This document shows, piece by piece, positions 11,131 through 24,100 of a DNA stretch of 64,000 nt. This DNA comes from Xestospongia muta. Lineage: Eukaryota; Porifera; Demospongiae; Haplosclerida; Petrosiidae. The DNA lies in NCBI GenBank assembly GCA_963693285.1, contig OY848920.1, forward strand, positions 3,981,135-4,045,134, written 5' to 3'. Every line of letters begins with the position of its first letter. Position 1 is the first letter of the stretch. The notes under the pieces were generated by a model. The model had not been told where the DNA came from and did no database searches. It worked only from the letters and a program-made list of their open reading frames with translations. A program made the position numbers and the translations under genes.

Positions 11131-12389
11131 AGAAGGCAAAGGTACTAAAGGTTTGCTGTTTATTACAGCCTCAATTTGTGTCAAAAGAGTGGTGAGTTCT
11201 TCAAAGGTGAACTTCACATTCATGGCAACCTTCTGTAGATGAAACTTAAAGCTTTTTACAGCGGTCTCCCACAAACCTCCAAAATGTGGAGCATGCTCAG
11301 GAATAAAATACCATTGAATATTCTGTGTTGAGCAAAATTCTGATATTGCCTTTTGGGTCTTCTACTCTTCTAAAAATTTCACGAATTCATGAAGCTCCCT
11401 TTTAGCTCCTACAAAATTTGTTCCATGGTCACTAAGAATTAAACTTGGTTTCCCCCTGCGTGAGACAAAGTGCCTAAGACACGCTATGAAGGCGTCACTT
11501 GTCAAGTCAGTGACTGGTTCCAAATGAACAGCTTTGACAGAAAGAGATACAAACACACAAACATAGGCTTTGGTGAGCGTAGGTCTTTGGACATGACCAT
11601 ACTTGACTACCAGTGGATCAGCAAAGTCCACACCAACCTAATCAAATATTGGTCCAGGGGTTACTCTTTCAACTGGTAGTCTACCCATTATCTGCGGAGT
11701 AGGTCTGGCAGATTGACGTCTGCAGACAATACAACCTCTTGTGACAGTTCGAACTATTTTCTGTCCCCCAACAATGTGAAAACGATGTGACAAAGATGAC
11801 CACAATAATACAGGACCAGCATGCAGCAGGCACAGATGTTCTGAGTGAACAAGGAGTCTTGTTATCGGGTGTTTTCCTTGTAGTATGATTGGGTGCATAC
11901 TTGCATAAGACAATTTAAAGTTTTGCTCTCGGCCACCTACACATAGTAGGCCTGCTAGATCTAAAAATGGATGAAGAGGTATCAGACAACTATTGTTAGG
12001 TAACCTACTATCACGCCTGATCTTCTGACTTCTTTACTGAAGTGGTCTTTCTGAATAATTGACAGCCAATAGTTTTCAGCAGATGTCAACTCACCGACGA
12101 ATAGTAATGGCGACTGGTTGGTCAAGTTATTATTCACCTTTGGACAGCAATTGTTGATAAATTGGAATACCCAAGCAGTGACGCGATTTAAACGAACAAA
12201 ACTTGAGTAGCGTTCAGTTGATATCAGTGGTTCCTGAGAATCTGTGATTATGATATGGCACACCTCTCTTTCCTCCTCAGGAACGCTAACCTGTGGCTTG
12301 TCAAATTGCTTGGGCCACTCAGTTGATTCTCTCCGTAGCCATTCAGAACTTCATTCCACTGGACACTAATAGGAGCCAAAAGCTCAAGT
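11131..12389 (-). mobile_element. BEL/Pao fragment, copy 2
   Basis: A second, shorter copy of the same BEL/Pao element, in the same orientation and also embedded in satellite. It covers the start of the DUF5641-like domain (cut off at 11130), the integrase core, the zinc-binding region and part of the linker before it. Near 12340 it jumps to about 45 bp not adjacent in copy 1, so it contains an internal deletion. No LTRs or target duplication are visible. Confidence 0.85.
11230..12263 (-). pseudogene. BEL integrase, copy 2
   Basis: Successive open pieces run 12263-11982, 11913-11638, 11631-11362 and 11274 down. They carry the zinc-binding cysteines and histidines (HLCLLHAGP, CIVCRRQSA), the first aspartate region (MDFADPLVVKYGHV) and the second aspartate in LILSDHGTNFVGA. 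This copy keeps the full RRGKPSLILSDHG segment that copy 1 has broken. A stop at about 11638-11640 separates zinc finger from core, and the C-terminus is lost to satellite. Confidence 0.8.
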
Positions 12390-13020
12390 AGTTTTGTATT
12401 TAAACCAATCTTTTGATTTTTATTCTATTATTTTCTTTCCATATTTATAATGCTGTGACTACTTGTGATCTGAATGTGTCCTTTACAAATAATAGTTGGT
12501 AAGTGTGATATAATCTAGTATAAATTTTAAGAGTATTTCAATCCAATTTTTTTATTTTAATTAATCAATTGTTTCTTTCTATGCTTATGATGCTGTGACT
12601 ACTTATGATGTGAATGTGTCCTTTACAATATAATAGTTGGTAAGTGTAATATAATGTAGTGTTAATTCTAAGTGTATTTCAATCCAATGTTTTCATTTGA
12701 ATAAATCTATTGTTTTTCTTTCTATATTTATGATATTGTGACCGCTTGTGATCTGAACATCTCCTTTACAATATAATAATTGGCAAGTGTGATATAATGT
12801 AGTGTAAATTCTAAACTTATTTCAACCCAATGTTTTAATTTTGTTTCCTTTTTTTAAATTTATGATGCTGTGATTACTTATGATCTAAATGTGAATTTAA
12901 ACCAATGTTTTCATTTTTACTCTATTATTTTTCTTTCCATATTAATAATGCTGTGACTACTTGTGATCTGAATGTGTCATTTACAATATAATAGTTGGTA
13001 AATGTAATATAATGTAGTCT
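12390..13020. repeat. satellite array, right end
   Basis: About four and a half monomers resume directly after the BEL fragment, in the same orientation, and fade out near 13020. This is the edge of the satellite domain. Confidence 0.85.
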
Positions 13021-13021
13021 A

Positions 13022-13115
13022 TGTTGTGACTTGTATTATGTGAATATCACTGTTACATTCAGCCTAGTCAGTTTTTAGACACATGATCACAAAGGTACTT
13101 TTAAATACATATAAA
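13022..13115 (+). repeat. dispersed repeat, copy near satellite edge
   Basis: About 90 bp beginning TTGTGACTTGTATTATGTGA closely match 62446-62540, including the phrase CACATGATCACAAA. The family is unknown. It may be one end of a short interspersed element. Confidence 0.6.
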
Positions 13116-13244
13116 GCTGACTACATTACACACACACTTTATAAAAATACTGTTGTTGTGTTGTGTATTCACTTAATTAGTTTGAAATTGACTTCCTGTA
13201 TGTAGGAGTGTCTCTATATCTGATTAATTTTTTACAGTATCCTC

Positions 13245-13500
13245 ATCACTAACGTTTTCAAATAATCGTCATATTTCTATACAACATTACTCTGTCTTAT
13301 AGCTATTAAAGAATGAATCAATTTTCTTCTAGTTGGTTGTACTTTCATCTTTTTCACCTAATCCAAATTGATACATACGTGTCAATTCAGTATATCCAGC
13401 TATATAGATCTACACTCTTCAATTCTAACTGTACGTGTCCTCAATAGAAACCACTTTGTAGTTCTAGTATAAGTAATAATTACTGAATTTGTAAAAGTTG
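13245..13500 (-). pseudogene. dead copy of the third death-domain exon
   Basis: On the minus strand the end reads roughly IRQSNVV, a stop, then KYDDYLKTLV, matching IRQSNVARKYKDYLKTT of the exon at 14920-15188. Several stops and indels break it. It lies about 1.4 kb downstream of the intact exon in the same orientation, so it is probably a decayed tandem duplicate. Confidence 0.6.
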
Positions 13501-14877
13501 GTTCAAGAAGCAAAGCATACAGACCAAAATCGTACACTTCTGTATTCTGTTACGCCCACTCGAATAGTTAATTATAAAATAACATAAAAGTATACTTGCA
13601 TGTTAAAACAAACAATAGCAAAATGTACTGAAAAAGTATAAATATACAATTAGTTAACAACTGATCTAACAATAAGTCTGTTATTAACAGAGCATTTACA
13701 AAATTCTCTCTTCTAGGATATTGAGGTATGTATCTGTGGAATTAATTGATAACAATTATATACAGTAACTACAGAATATATCTAACTACCAATATAACAA
13801 CTATACATATTATTTAATCTAACAAGAACTATTGTACATGTATTTGAATTGCCTTTTCCAAAGAGACAATCATTAAACAAGAAAGTATTGTCCACAATTT
13901 ATCAGGTTAATTATTCCCATTTGTTCAATAGAACAAACTTTACATGAACATATCCACATACCATGTACATACTTGTATTAAGGTAACTAGTATACTTACT
14001 ATATTGTACTTGTTGATATACATAACATCACTTATATAGATTGAACACTCTCATTATTCCCACCTACAAAAATGAGGAAATGAGTTTGTAATACAGTGGA
14101 GTCTCATAAAACGAATTCCAAGGGACTTTCCAATATAGTTCTTTTTTATAGGAGTTTCTATTAAACAAACCTATGAAAATTATTATAACACATCATCCTG
14201 CCTTAAATATGTTCATAGTATACAAAACACTGTATACACATACTCAAGTTTAAAAGTAATCCTAGAACATGTGCCTTAACATTGATCAAAATCTACCTCA
14301 TCTTGCTGTTTGAAAAGGACGAGAACAGTTTATCTTTCACTTATACAGTTGCTATATCTGATTTACGTTTACTTCCAGCCTCAAAAGCTTCAAAAATGGA
14401 AATCTTAGTGGGTAAATCTACGGCTCAATGCTTAGTCATACTTGCTACTTAGTCTAGAACACATATTAATGAAACAGTAGCACATGAGCTACTGAAGTAA
14501 CTAAAATTTGCTCTTTTGAAGCAGAATTTCATTTTAATTGTGTTCATATTAAGCAGTGAAAATTTATAGTGTCTATGGTGGTTCTGCAGGGATCACAAGT
14601 AATTATTCATTTTAACCAGAATTTACTATGTTTTTTAATGATACACCACTGTAGTTATTTGTGGTTACAAATTGTTTACATAATTATAATTAGGAAATGA
14701 GTTATAATAACAATTGCAATTTGTGGTCACAAATTTTTATATAGTTATAAAACCAATTTCATATAGATAGTATGGGAGTATTAAATCTAAAACAATCAAG
14801 TTATGATTAGTGTTAAATTTTAATATAGATCATTGTCAGATAATAATATTGGACTATTCTTAACTAAGGGGTCCACT
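13501..14877. other. non-coding stretch downstream of the GTPase gene
   Basis: AT-rich DNA without a convincing exon or repeat. It would contain the 3' UTR of the minus-strand gene. I cannot place a polyadenylation site with confidence. Confidence 0.4.
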
Positions 14878-15188
14878 CTATGTACATGTATATATTGATA
14901 TATGGACAATGTAACTTACTGTTGTTTTTAGATAATCTTTATACTTTCTTGCTACATTACTCTGTCGAATAACTTTTAAAGCATCTAATAAATTCCTTCT
15001 TGTTGCATTTTCGTCTTTCTCTTCAATCCATAACTGATACATACTGGTATAATCATGACAATTCTCTAGATCCACCTTGTCCAGCTCTAGTATCACACCC
15101 AACTGATTCCATTTTGCAGTTCTAGCATGTTCAACTAATTCTTGAATAGTAGGTTGTTGATCCAGGTATTGATCCAGTGATATATTAC
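14878..15188 (-). CDS. exon: C-terminal death-like domain
   Basis: After the acceptor at 15189-15190 the exon reads NISLDQYLDQQPTIQELV and continues into a helical domain: KWNQLGVILELDKVDLENC, YTSMYQLWIEEKDENATRRN, LLDALKVIRQSNVARKYKDY. The tryptophan in KWNQLG and the W-x-x-K-D spacing fit the death/DED fold. A strong donor (GTAAGT, 14914-14919) follows the residues KTT. If it is not used, the frame runs 15 more codons to a stop at 14878. Degraded relatives lie at 13245-13500 and 38395-38690. Confidence 0.7.
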
Positions 15189-18100
15189 CTATATATGAAT
15201 TAGATGATGTAATTATTTTAATATTGTGTAGTGTTGTAATGTAATTTTGACATTGCACTTTTTCACTGTTAAGCAATATCAAAGGATGTTGTCATGATCA
15301 TTGATAAATACATCATTAATCAATACATGTAAATATTACATGTACTACTTTCTAAAGTTGGCTTTAAACTAAAAGAGATTTAATCCTTTGTAAATTATGT
15401 AATACAATTGAATTCAAATACTTACTGGAGGTTGTAATACTTCTCCTTTTTGATGGTGGCATTTTCTTTACTTGATTGGGTCGTTTATGACCTGTACAAA
15501 AAGAATAACATGACATACTAAATTCCAAATTGAACACTAGTAAATACAAACTACTACTACTATTATTTCTGTTAAATGTTAAATGTAAGTTGCATTTGTA
15601 ATAAAGTTAAAAACAATGTTAGCAAAGTTAAATACAACAATCAAGTTAATAAAATATACACAGAAATTGATCAAAACTATTGTATTCCACTATTTCTCTC
15701 TTGTCCACCTAATGTTACAAGCAAATGAATAAATTAGTAAAGTATCTTTATTACATGTCACTAAATCAGACTATACCTTTTTGTTTATGTGGTAATCTTT
15801 TAGATAATGAAGGTATCTTTTTGTGAGGCATTCCTTTTTTCTTAAAAGGTCTCCCACTAGCTGGTTCTTTACCACATCTACTTGAAGTATCATATGACTC
15901 TACATCACTGTCAGATGATAAGGTATGAGATTTTTGCTTCCTAGGAGGTATATCTTCATCAGACTCTGATATATTTAATCTCAGCTTCTTCTTTTTCTCT
16001 CCTGTAATCAATTGAAGAAACCTTACTGTTACAGCAGTTAGAAGTCAACATAACATCAATATTTTTTTCTTCTTAGTTGTACAATGTACATTAGCTTGTA
16101 TACCTGACAATCTTTGTAAAGCTGATATTAGGAAGTACATTCTCAGTCACTGTTTAGGATACTTTAATGCAGGCATGTATAAATTAATTGTCTACTTCAT
16201 CATATTAATAATAATGGTTGAAATTTCAAAATATGATCACAAGCTATTTTTAATGCTGTACCAGTGTTAGAATGGAATTTACAAACTCTTCCTCTTTAGT
16301 GAGGCTAAGGGCTCCCTGCTGTTAGTTATTTCTTAGATGACACATGCTATTATGTGCTATGTGCTATGTAGTCCAAACATTATGTTATAAGCCTTGACAA
16401 TACTTAGATGTAGTGTTTAAAAATCTTGTATCATTGTTATAACTGAGATTGAAAGCAATATATTAAGTCACATGTACTACCATCTAAGATTGGCTTTGAT
16501 ATGAAATACATCTGGTTCAAATCATGTCTAATATAATTAAATTCATTACTGACTTGAAGAAGCAGTATATTCCCTTTTTGATGGTGGCAGTTCCTTTGTT
16601 TGGTTTGTTTGTTTATAATCTATATAAAACAAACAATGTGAGAAACTAATGTATCACATTAAACTAGTTAATATAAATTATCAATACTATGATTTGTTTT
16701 AAAAGTTAAATATTATAGTTTTAACAGAGTTAAAAACATCATTAACATGTTATACAATGATCAAGTTAATACAGTGTACACAAAGATTGATTATAACTAT
16801 TGTCTACCACTATTTCTCTCTTCCCTGCCTAACATGACAATGAATCAGTAAAGTATCTTCATTACATGTCAGTAAAACAAACTATACCTTTATATTCCTG
16901 TGGTATTCTTTTAGGTAATGAATGAGTCATTTTGTGAGATATTCCTTTCTTTTTGTAACATCTCCCACTAGCTGGTTCCTTACCACGTCCTCTTGAAACA
17001 TCATATGATTCTAAGTCACAATCAGATGATACATAATGAGATCTTCGTTTACTAAGAGGTATGTCTTCAGACTCTGATTGAACAGGATGCAGGTCTTCTA
17101 ATCTCAGTCCCTTCTGTTTCTTTCCTGAAATAAAGTATATAAATAATATTGTTTGTACTTAATAGTTTTAACATAACATAAGTTATTGAATCAGACATAC
17201 TAGGGCCATTAATGACATAGAGATTTTATACATTTGGATCGATGATGACTAACTCCAAAAAAACAATGGTGGAACTTGTGTGTTGATATTGTTAGGACAA
17301 AGAGCTATACAAATATCATAATGTATGATCTCATGCACATAGCATAGTATTACAATAAGCTGGTGGTCTTAAAGTTTGGATGACATGCTATTACAATGGT
17401 TAATATTGGTTAAGAACACTTAAAAATAGACATTGACAGAATGTAGCACATACTGTCATATTATGTCTGATAATATCTCAAATAAAATCTAGTTATGTTT
17501 TTCTATTATTTTGAAAGCAATTATATAAACAAAGCAACAAGCCATTTAGCTATAACTTTTATGAATTTTGAATATGATTCCTAACTCTTTAGTGTGTTGA
17601 TAATATGAAGGTACTACAGCATTATAATAGTGGATGAAATATGACGTATGTGCTTTATATAGAATAAGTTAACTACAGGTTAACAAAGTAGAAGAAATGT
17701 TTATTGACATACCAACTTGTTTAGAGTCTTGAATATCAGGATAAAGAGATGAAGGCGATGCAGCTACACAATGAACAGGATATTAATATTTGAAGATAAA
17801 CATGTACTAGTCACACAAATCATTGTACTGCCTACAGCTGGGTACCATATAGTCAGCTATTCAAGTTATGAATTGACTCAATTTTCTCTTTAATAAATTG
17901 TTGCACACAATAATACAATAAAATGATAAAATTGTTATTTTATCATGTCATTTAGAAATTTTCACAAGTAAATGCTCCACTAGGCAATTAAAAAATGGCT
18001 AGATAATGTAATGCTTTGATTATTGATTTGCGTGGGTGTTTTTCATACAAGTGGAAGGAAGTTGGAAGTCGATATTTACATTTTACTTAAAAAACAATCA

Positions 18101-21100
18101 ATATTAATATTCTGTTATATATGTATTGTTACAATAAATCAAACTCACTATTCATGGAAAACCAAGGTTGTTGACGAGATTTATCAATAATATTAGCAGT
18201 ACAGTTTGTACAACATACGAGTGTTTTCTTGTCTTTCTTTAACTGACAGAAATGTTCAGTACTTTTGTCTGAGCATAAAGTACAGTAAAAATATTCTTCA
18301 AGATTTCCTATGTCAAGAATATATTGAAAGTTGCGTATCACCTTACGAATTCCTGTATGGACAACTTCACGTATAGCACTACATCTTTTGTAAGGATCTG
18401 AATAATATACTGCAATCCAACAAATCCCATCAACTAATAGAACATCACCATAACTAGTGTGAAAAGTGATCATATTACGATAACGAGGTGTGGAACGTAG
18501 AGGATGTTTAAGTTTAAAAGCAATCTGATTTTCAATACATAGAAGATTGACAACTAATGCAGGGAAGATACCTCGAGGAAATGGTTTCATATCCCATGAT
18601 ATAATTATAGGATCAACATATTGCTTGAAAGTTGATGGTATGGACTGAAAGTTGGTAGAAGGTGTAGTAGGAAGGACAGTTGGAATAAAGTATTTTTCTT
18701 CCTTGGGTAGATAGGCCAAAATGAGTAAACTGGTCATTAAATGGAGAAAATTGTCTGTTGTAAAGTCATCAGAGAATCCACTAAAAAGGGGTAGTGACAA
18801 TAAGTCTCTTGTAAAACAACCTTCATCTTTGAGCTCCCTATAAACATTTGATTTAATAACAATACGATTACCTTCTATACTGGGAACTTTCAAACAATCA
18901 ATTGTTTCAGCAAAAGAGATACTAATCAAATCAGAAAGTATAGTAAATAGTGGTTGTGGATGAAGGAACACTACATCAGGTAAGATATCAGGAAAGTAAA
19001 GGAAGACAGTCAGATTATGGTAGTACATTAAAGCTGCTTTAACATCATCAGCTTTCATTTCTAAGCCTTTGCCGATATCTTGGCATTTAGATTTACTCAC
19101 AACAAATATGTTAGATTGACAAAACTTGTGGTCTAATTCTAGCTTAAACAAAAACCATCTAATAGGGATTTGAGCTTTTAGTGAATATTCACATATTTGA
19201 CAACGGATTTCATCAGCTAGTTCTTTCGTGTGCGTGTCTCTAGCAATAGCATTGACAGGAAAGATGATTGAATTTCCTTCTTCACGATACAGAATAGCTT
19301 GATCTTTTAGATTAAATTCTTCCAATTTTGACCAAAGAATAGAATTTTTGGCTTCTATTGACTCACCAAAATAACCAGGCTTCAGCAATTCATCGCAATA
19401 TGTCCCCAATATTATGCAGTGTGGTTTTTGAACATTCTCTAATTCTTTCTTATTTTCAGACATTGTTAGAGGATTAACTGATGTTAATGAACGAAATGAA
19501 GCTTCAAGAAGCTGTAGATTTGTAATCTGCCTTTCGACTGGGTCACCAATTAGATTACCTTGAACACAGAAGAAGAACTTAGCTTTGTCATCAAGGTGCT
19601 CGTCCAGCTTGTGTGTAAAAATATTGACTGAGTTATATCGTAACAAGACTGGAGCAATATCTATAAATGCAGCCTGACCACCAGTATCAATACCATATAT
19701 CCAATGAGCTTTATAAAGTTCTTTAGACTCCTGTACACGATCTAACAATTTAATGATTTGATGACATACATCAGACTTTGGTCTGTTTTCTGTTGTGGTT
19801 ATTTCGTTAGAGTCTAGTAATGGAGGATGATGAGACTCAGTTGCTTCTGTTTCTTCAATTGATCTGCCAAGTACATCACTTCGCGCTTGATGACTTTTGA
19901 CTTCTGGTGATACTTCCATGTTGTTCTTAATATTTCCAGCAATAATTTCCTTTATATCATCTGGATTCACTTCTTTCCATAACGATTTGTGATCATCACC
20001 TTTGATGGCAGTCATGACATGTGCTGGACGTGGAGCAACTACATTAGTACTGTTATGTATATTGTCATCATTACTTGGTTTATCATTGTATAGTAGCTTT
20101 AAAAAAGATGATTTACCAGTTCCAGGTGCACCAGATATTGAAAACTTGGAGAATTCAGCAGTTACAAAACCCTTCTTCATAGCTTTGTCCAGTAACACAT
20201 CATTGTTATCTAGTAAACAAAAAATACTTATTATAATTATCTTTAAACTTTATTTAATTTTTAATTCAAGAAACACATTTGCTACAAATGTTAGGTTATA
20301 AAATAAATTGTTATTTTGAGAAGGCTCAAGGTCTCAGCTTGGAACTAAATATTAGAACAAGTAAAATAAACCTTTTTATTCTATAAAGAATTATATGACT
20401 GTCTGACATGGTATGCATGACAAGTAAATTAAGCAAAATGGTCCCAAAAAATCACCTTTCAAATGAGAATTGGTTTCTAATCCCTTTCCTTTTCACTATG
20501 ATATGCATATATTATAATACTTAAATGAACCTATAAACTATACTTTGTCCAAGACGACTACTGCCTCAATGATATATCTAAGGCTTAGGATAAGCTAGAG
20601 AGAAAAGGTTTGTTTTATTCATTAAATCTTCAAAATCCACTTAAAACCTGAGTAAATTGGAGTGTTAGATATTTGAAAAAGAAATCCATTATAAAAAGGA
20701 ATAGCATTGTTGACATACCACCATGACAAAATATCATGCATAATTCCAGATTATTAACAAATGTACAACAAACATTCACTAACTAAATGTAATGTTTAGA
20801 AACAGTGAAAATTGTCTTTTGTAGAAATAAATGCTAGTGTACATGAAAAATAAATAATAGGTAAGGGTAGGCTTGGGATATAGCTAAACTTGGACATACA
20901 TTTATATTGCTACCATAAATATGGACACATATACAGTTGACTAGAGTCATAATTTCAGTAACAATTACAAACAAAATGTTTGCAGTAGTATGGTATGTAA
21001 TGTTTGAGCTTTAATTGTAATATATAAAGTTCATAAAAGCTTATACAATAGTGTCCTGGCCTTAAGGTGACAAGTGTACTTAGTTTATATTAATCACTTT

Positions 21101-24100
21101 TTATTAAATCAGTGGGTGTAATGTGGTGATAACTATTGTGATAATAAGCCACTAGTATATTACTTAATAATTTATATCAGCACACTAAACGTCTTGTGGT
21201 TAGAAATTACTGAAACAACTTGGAAACCTTCACATGTTGTCCTTGACATATTGACAAGTAAGTATAAAAAGCAAAAACAAGTATTCGTTAAGGATGTTAT
21301 CAGTAATGGTCCTGGTAGAGTTACTCATACACTAAACATTGACAAAGGTAAGAATCCATACTTAATATTAAGGTATATATATATATATATAATAGGCTCT
21401 AAAAAGGATTAAGGAATACTTGGTATTAAGTGACACATGTACATGCACTGGGCTATTAAGGATCATCCCAGGATGTACTAAGTAATAGAAGATACTCAGT
21501 ATTTAGTGATACATAGGTATGCATCGGGCTACTGACAGTCACGATCCCATGATGTACTAAGTATCTAATGACACCAGTGTTTAGGTATATCTGGCCTCAT
21601 TAATGGACCATTCCAATATATACTACACTTAGTATGGATACTTAGCACTAACAAATGTATGCATCTCTTGAGTTGGAATCATATTAAGATGTACTAGTGA
21701 TACAAACATGTACTAAACACAGTCAGTATCAAGGTTAAGAATATACTCAGTGTTGACATTGGTCCAGTCTTAGGGACTACTTGGTATCCTGGGATATATA
21801 GGATTGCTAGTTCATACAAAAGACAACATGTGGTAGTACTGGACACCTCTCTTTAAAGCTAAAGATCAGAACTAGTGAAAAAACTGATTGTTCAAAAAAC
21901 AATTATAGGACTACCTGGTATGCCAAGTAAATTAAGTAATACACAACCTCTCATATGTTTCTAATCTAAGACTAATAGTCTTATAGGACCTTTGTTATTA
22001 CTCACATTGTTTACTATGATATTATAAAACTATCAGTTAGTCCTGGGAAGAAGTTATAATTATAATACTACAGTAAATGTCCAGTGTAACTGTTAACATA
22101 ATGTATTGACATATTATATAGAAATTAAATTACCTGAATCAGATATTTCAGTGTCAGGATTAATAATAGATCGAAGTATGTCAACTACAACTACATGAAC
22201 AAACAAATTATAGATAATATCAATAATAATGATGAATTAATTAATAATGACCTAATGTTTGGATATACTAACTACAAGTTAATACAGTTATTAGTTATGT
22301 TGTTGTCAAAATTATATAAAATTAATAAACTATAAATAACTGAACTGTAAGTTCTTTCACTCAAACCTAACATTACATATTTTGGACCACATGTTCTGTA
22401 TGTATTACATGACTCTGATGTATCAGTAACTTGTACTATGCTATGTCTTAATTAACCAATCAGATTGTTCCATTTCAGATCAATAAATAAGTTATAAACC
22501 TCAAAGAAAGACGTACATGTTCCTATGCTATCTTTTTTGAGACTATGATTTTCGAGATTGCAAAAAACTAATTTGGATGAAATTATAGTCTTATGTTTCT
22601 ATTTTCCACCACTCAGTGAATTTATTATAACAAATAATGTGAAATGTTGAAATGTAAATGTAGTCATAAACAGGTCAGCAATATCAAAATACACACAATT
22701 CAAGACTATTTTGTATGTGAAAGACAATGGATCCTGAAAGTGTGAAATTAACAAAGATTGAGATTTAAACAATAAACTTGATGAATGTGGAATGAGTTGA
22801 TAGTAAATTACAGTGGCAGTCTCACAAGGCCTTCCTCTCTAAACAAAGGGGGCTATTATAATGAGACTAATTCAGTGGTTTAATTTTGCAATTGAAATCA
22901 TACTAAATACTAAATAATACTAAAACCTTTCCATGAGCTTAAATATCACTGTTCATGTTGGAGTATAATCCTCTGTTTAGAAGTAATAACTATAGTTACC
23001 AAGCCAAGTTGGAATCTCTAGCTAATCAGTACAATGCATGACTGAACATCAAAGTAGGAGATGGGGCTAATAAAGGTATAATACTCAGGCAGAATACCTT
23101 TGTCATGTACTGTAAACAAAAACATAAATAATAAAGTCAATTTCTCCTACTACAATAAAATGGTAAGTGTTCCTTTGTTAGGTAAAGCTAACAAGTAGAT
23201 TTGACTCACATATATCGAATGCAGCAGATACAGAGCATCTCATATAGCAATTAAAATGAAGCAATCTGATTGGTCAACATGGTCAAAGTCTGTTATACAA
23301 AAATTCAATACTCTAATTTCGAAATAAATAATTACTTTGAAATTTTGTTCCAACTTTATCTCTAATAATTCACCATTAAAATTAATTTCCTTAAGTATTC
23401 TAATTCTGACACATCCCTCTATACTTGACAAGTGTGTTCACATGTGATATCATAGAGATGTACAAGCTCTACATCTACCTCTAACTTTGTCAAAAATAGA
23501 TATTGCTTCAATAAACATCAAATTTTACCTCTATACATATTGCAAGATAGACACATCCTAAAAACACAATAAAGTTCATTCTAAATACCAGTACTACATA
23601 CTACATGTATGTTGTGATGTATAGAAGTAGTTAATAAAAAAACTATATCAAAGTCTTTGACAACAGAATGATAATATTTTGTAATTCAAAAAATTTCTAT
23701 ATACAGTTTATTGACAGTGACAGTATTAACAAAACAACCTCATTACTTAATAATTATAACTAACCTAATATAAAATGTTCACGTATTTCATCAGCTATCT
23801 CTTTGTTGTTAATAATAGGACTCTCTGCAGCAGTAATCATTGTTTCCCAAGTAGTAGAGGATGATTTTGTTTCTTTCCAGATGTTGATTACTTTCTTGAG
23901 TTTGGTTTCGTTGTTGTCTTCACTTTCTTTTATCTCATCCAAAACATTGCGACGTACTTGTAATGATAATCCAATATCATACCATTTGTCACTGATATTA
24001 ATTAAACAAGAAAATATATCATCTTCATTAGGAGTCTCCTTTAATATACTGGTAATATCTGAGATAACAACAAAACAATTATTATAACAAACTGTAAAAT

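Noticed and set aside
1..13020. Possible CRISPR-like array because of regular repeats
   Set aside because: Whole 130-140 bp monomers are repeated without unique spacers, and the genome is animal.
20002..20301. 99-codon plus-strand ORF
   Set aside because: Antisense shadow of the Roc-COR-like exon.
23090..23115. Tiny candidate exon between the second death domain and the GTPase
   Set aside because: A 12-bp exon with both splice sites is possible but cannot be told from chance by eye.
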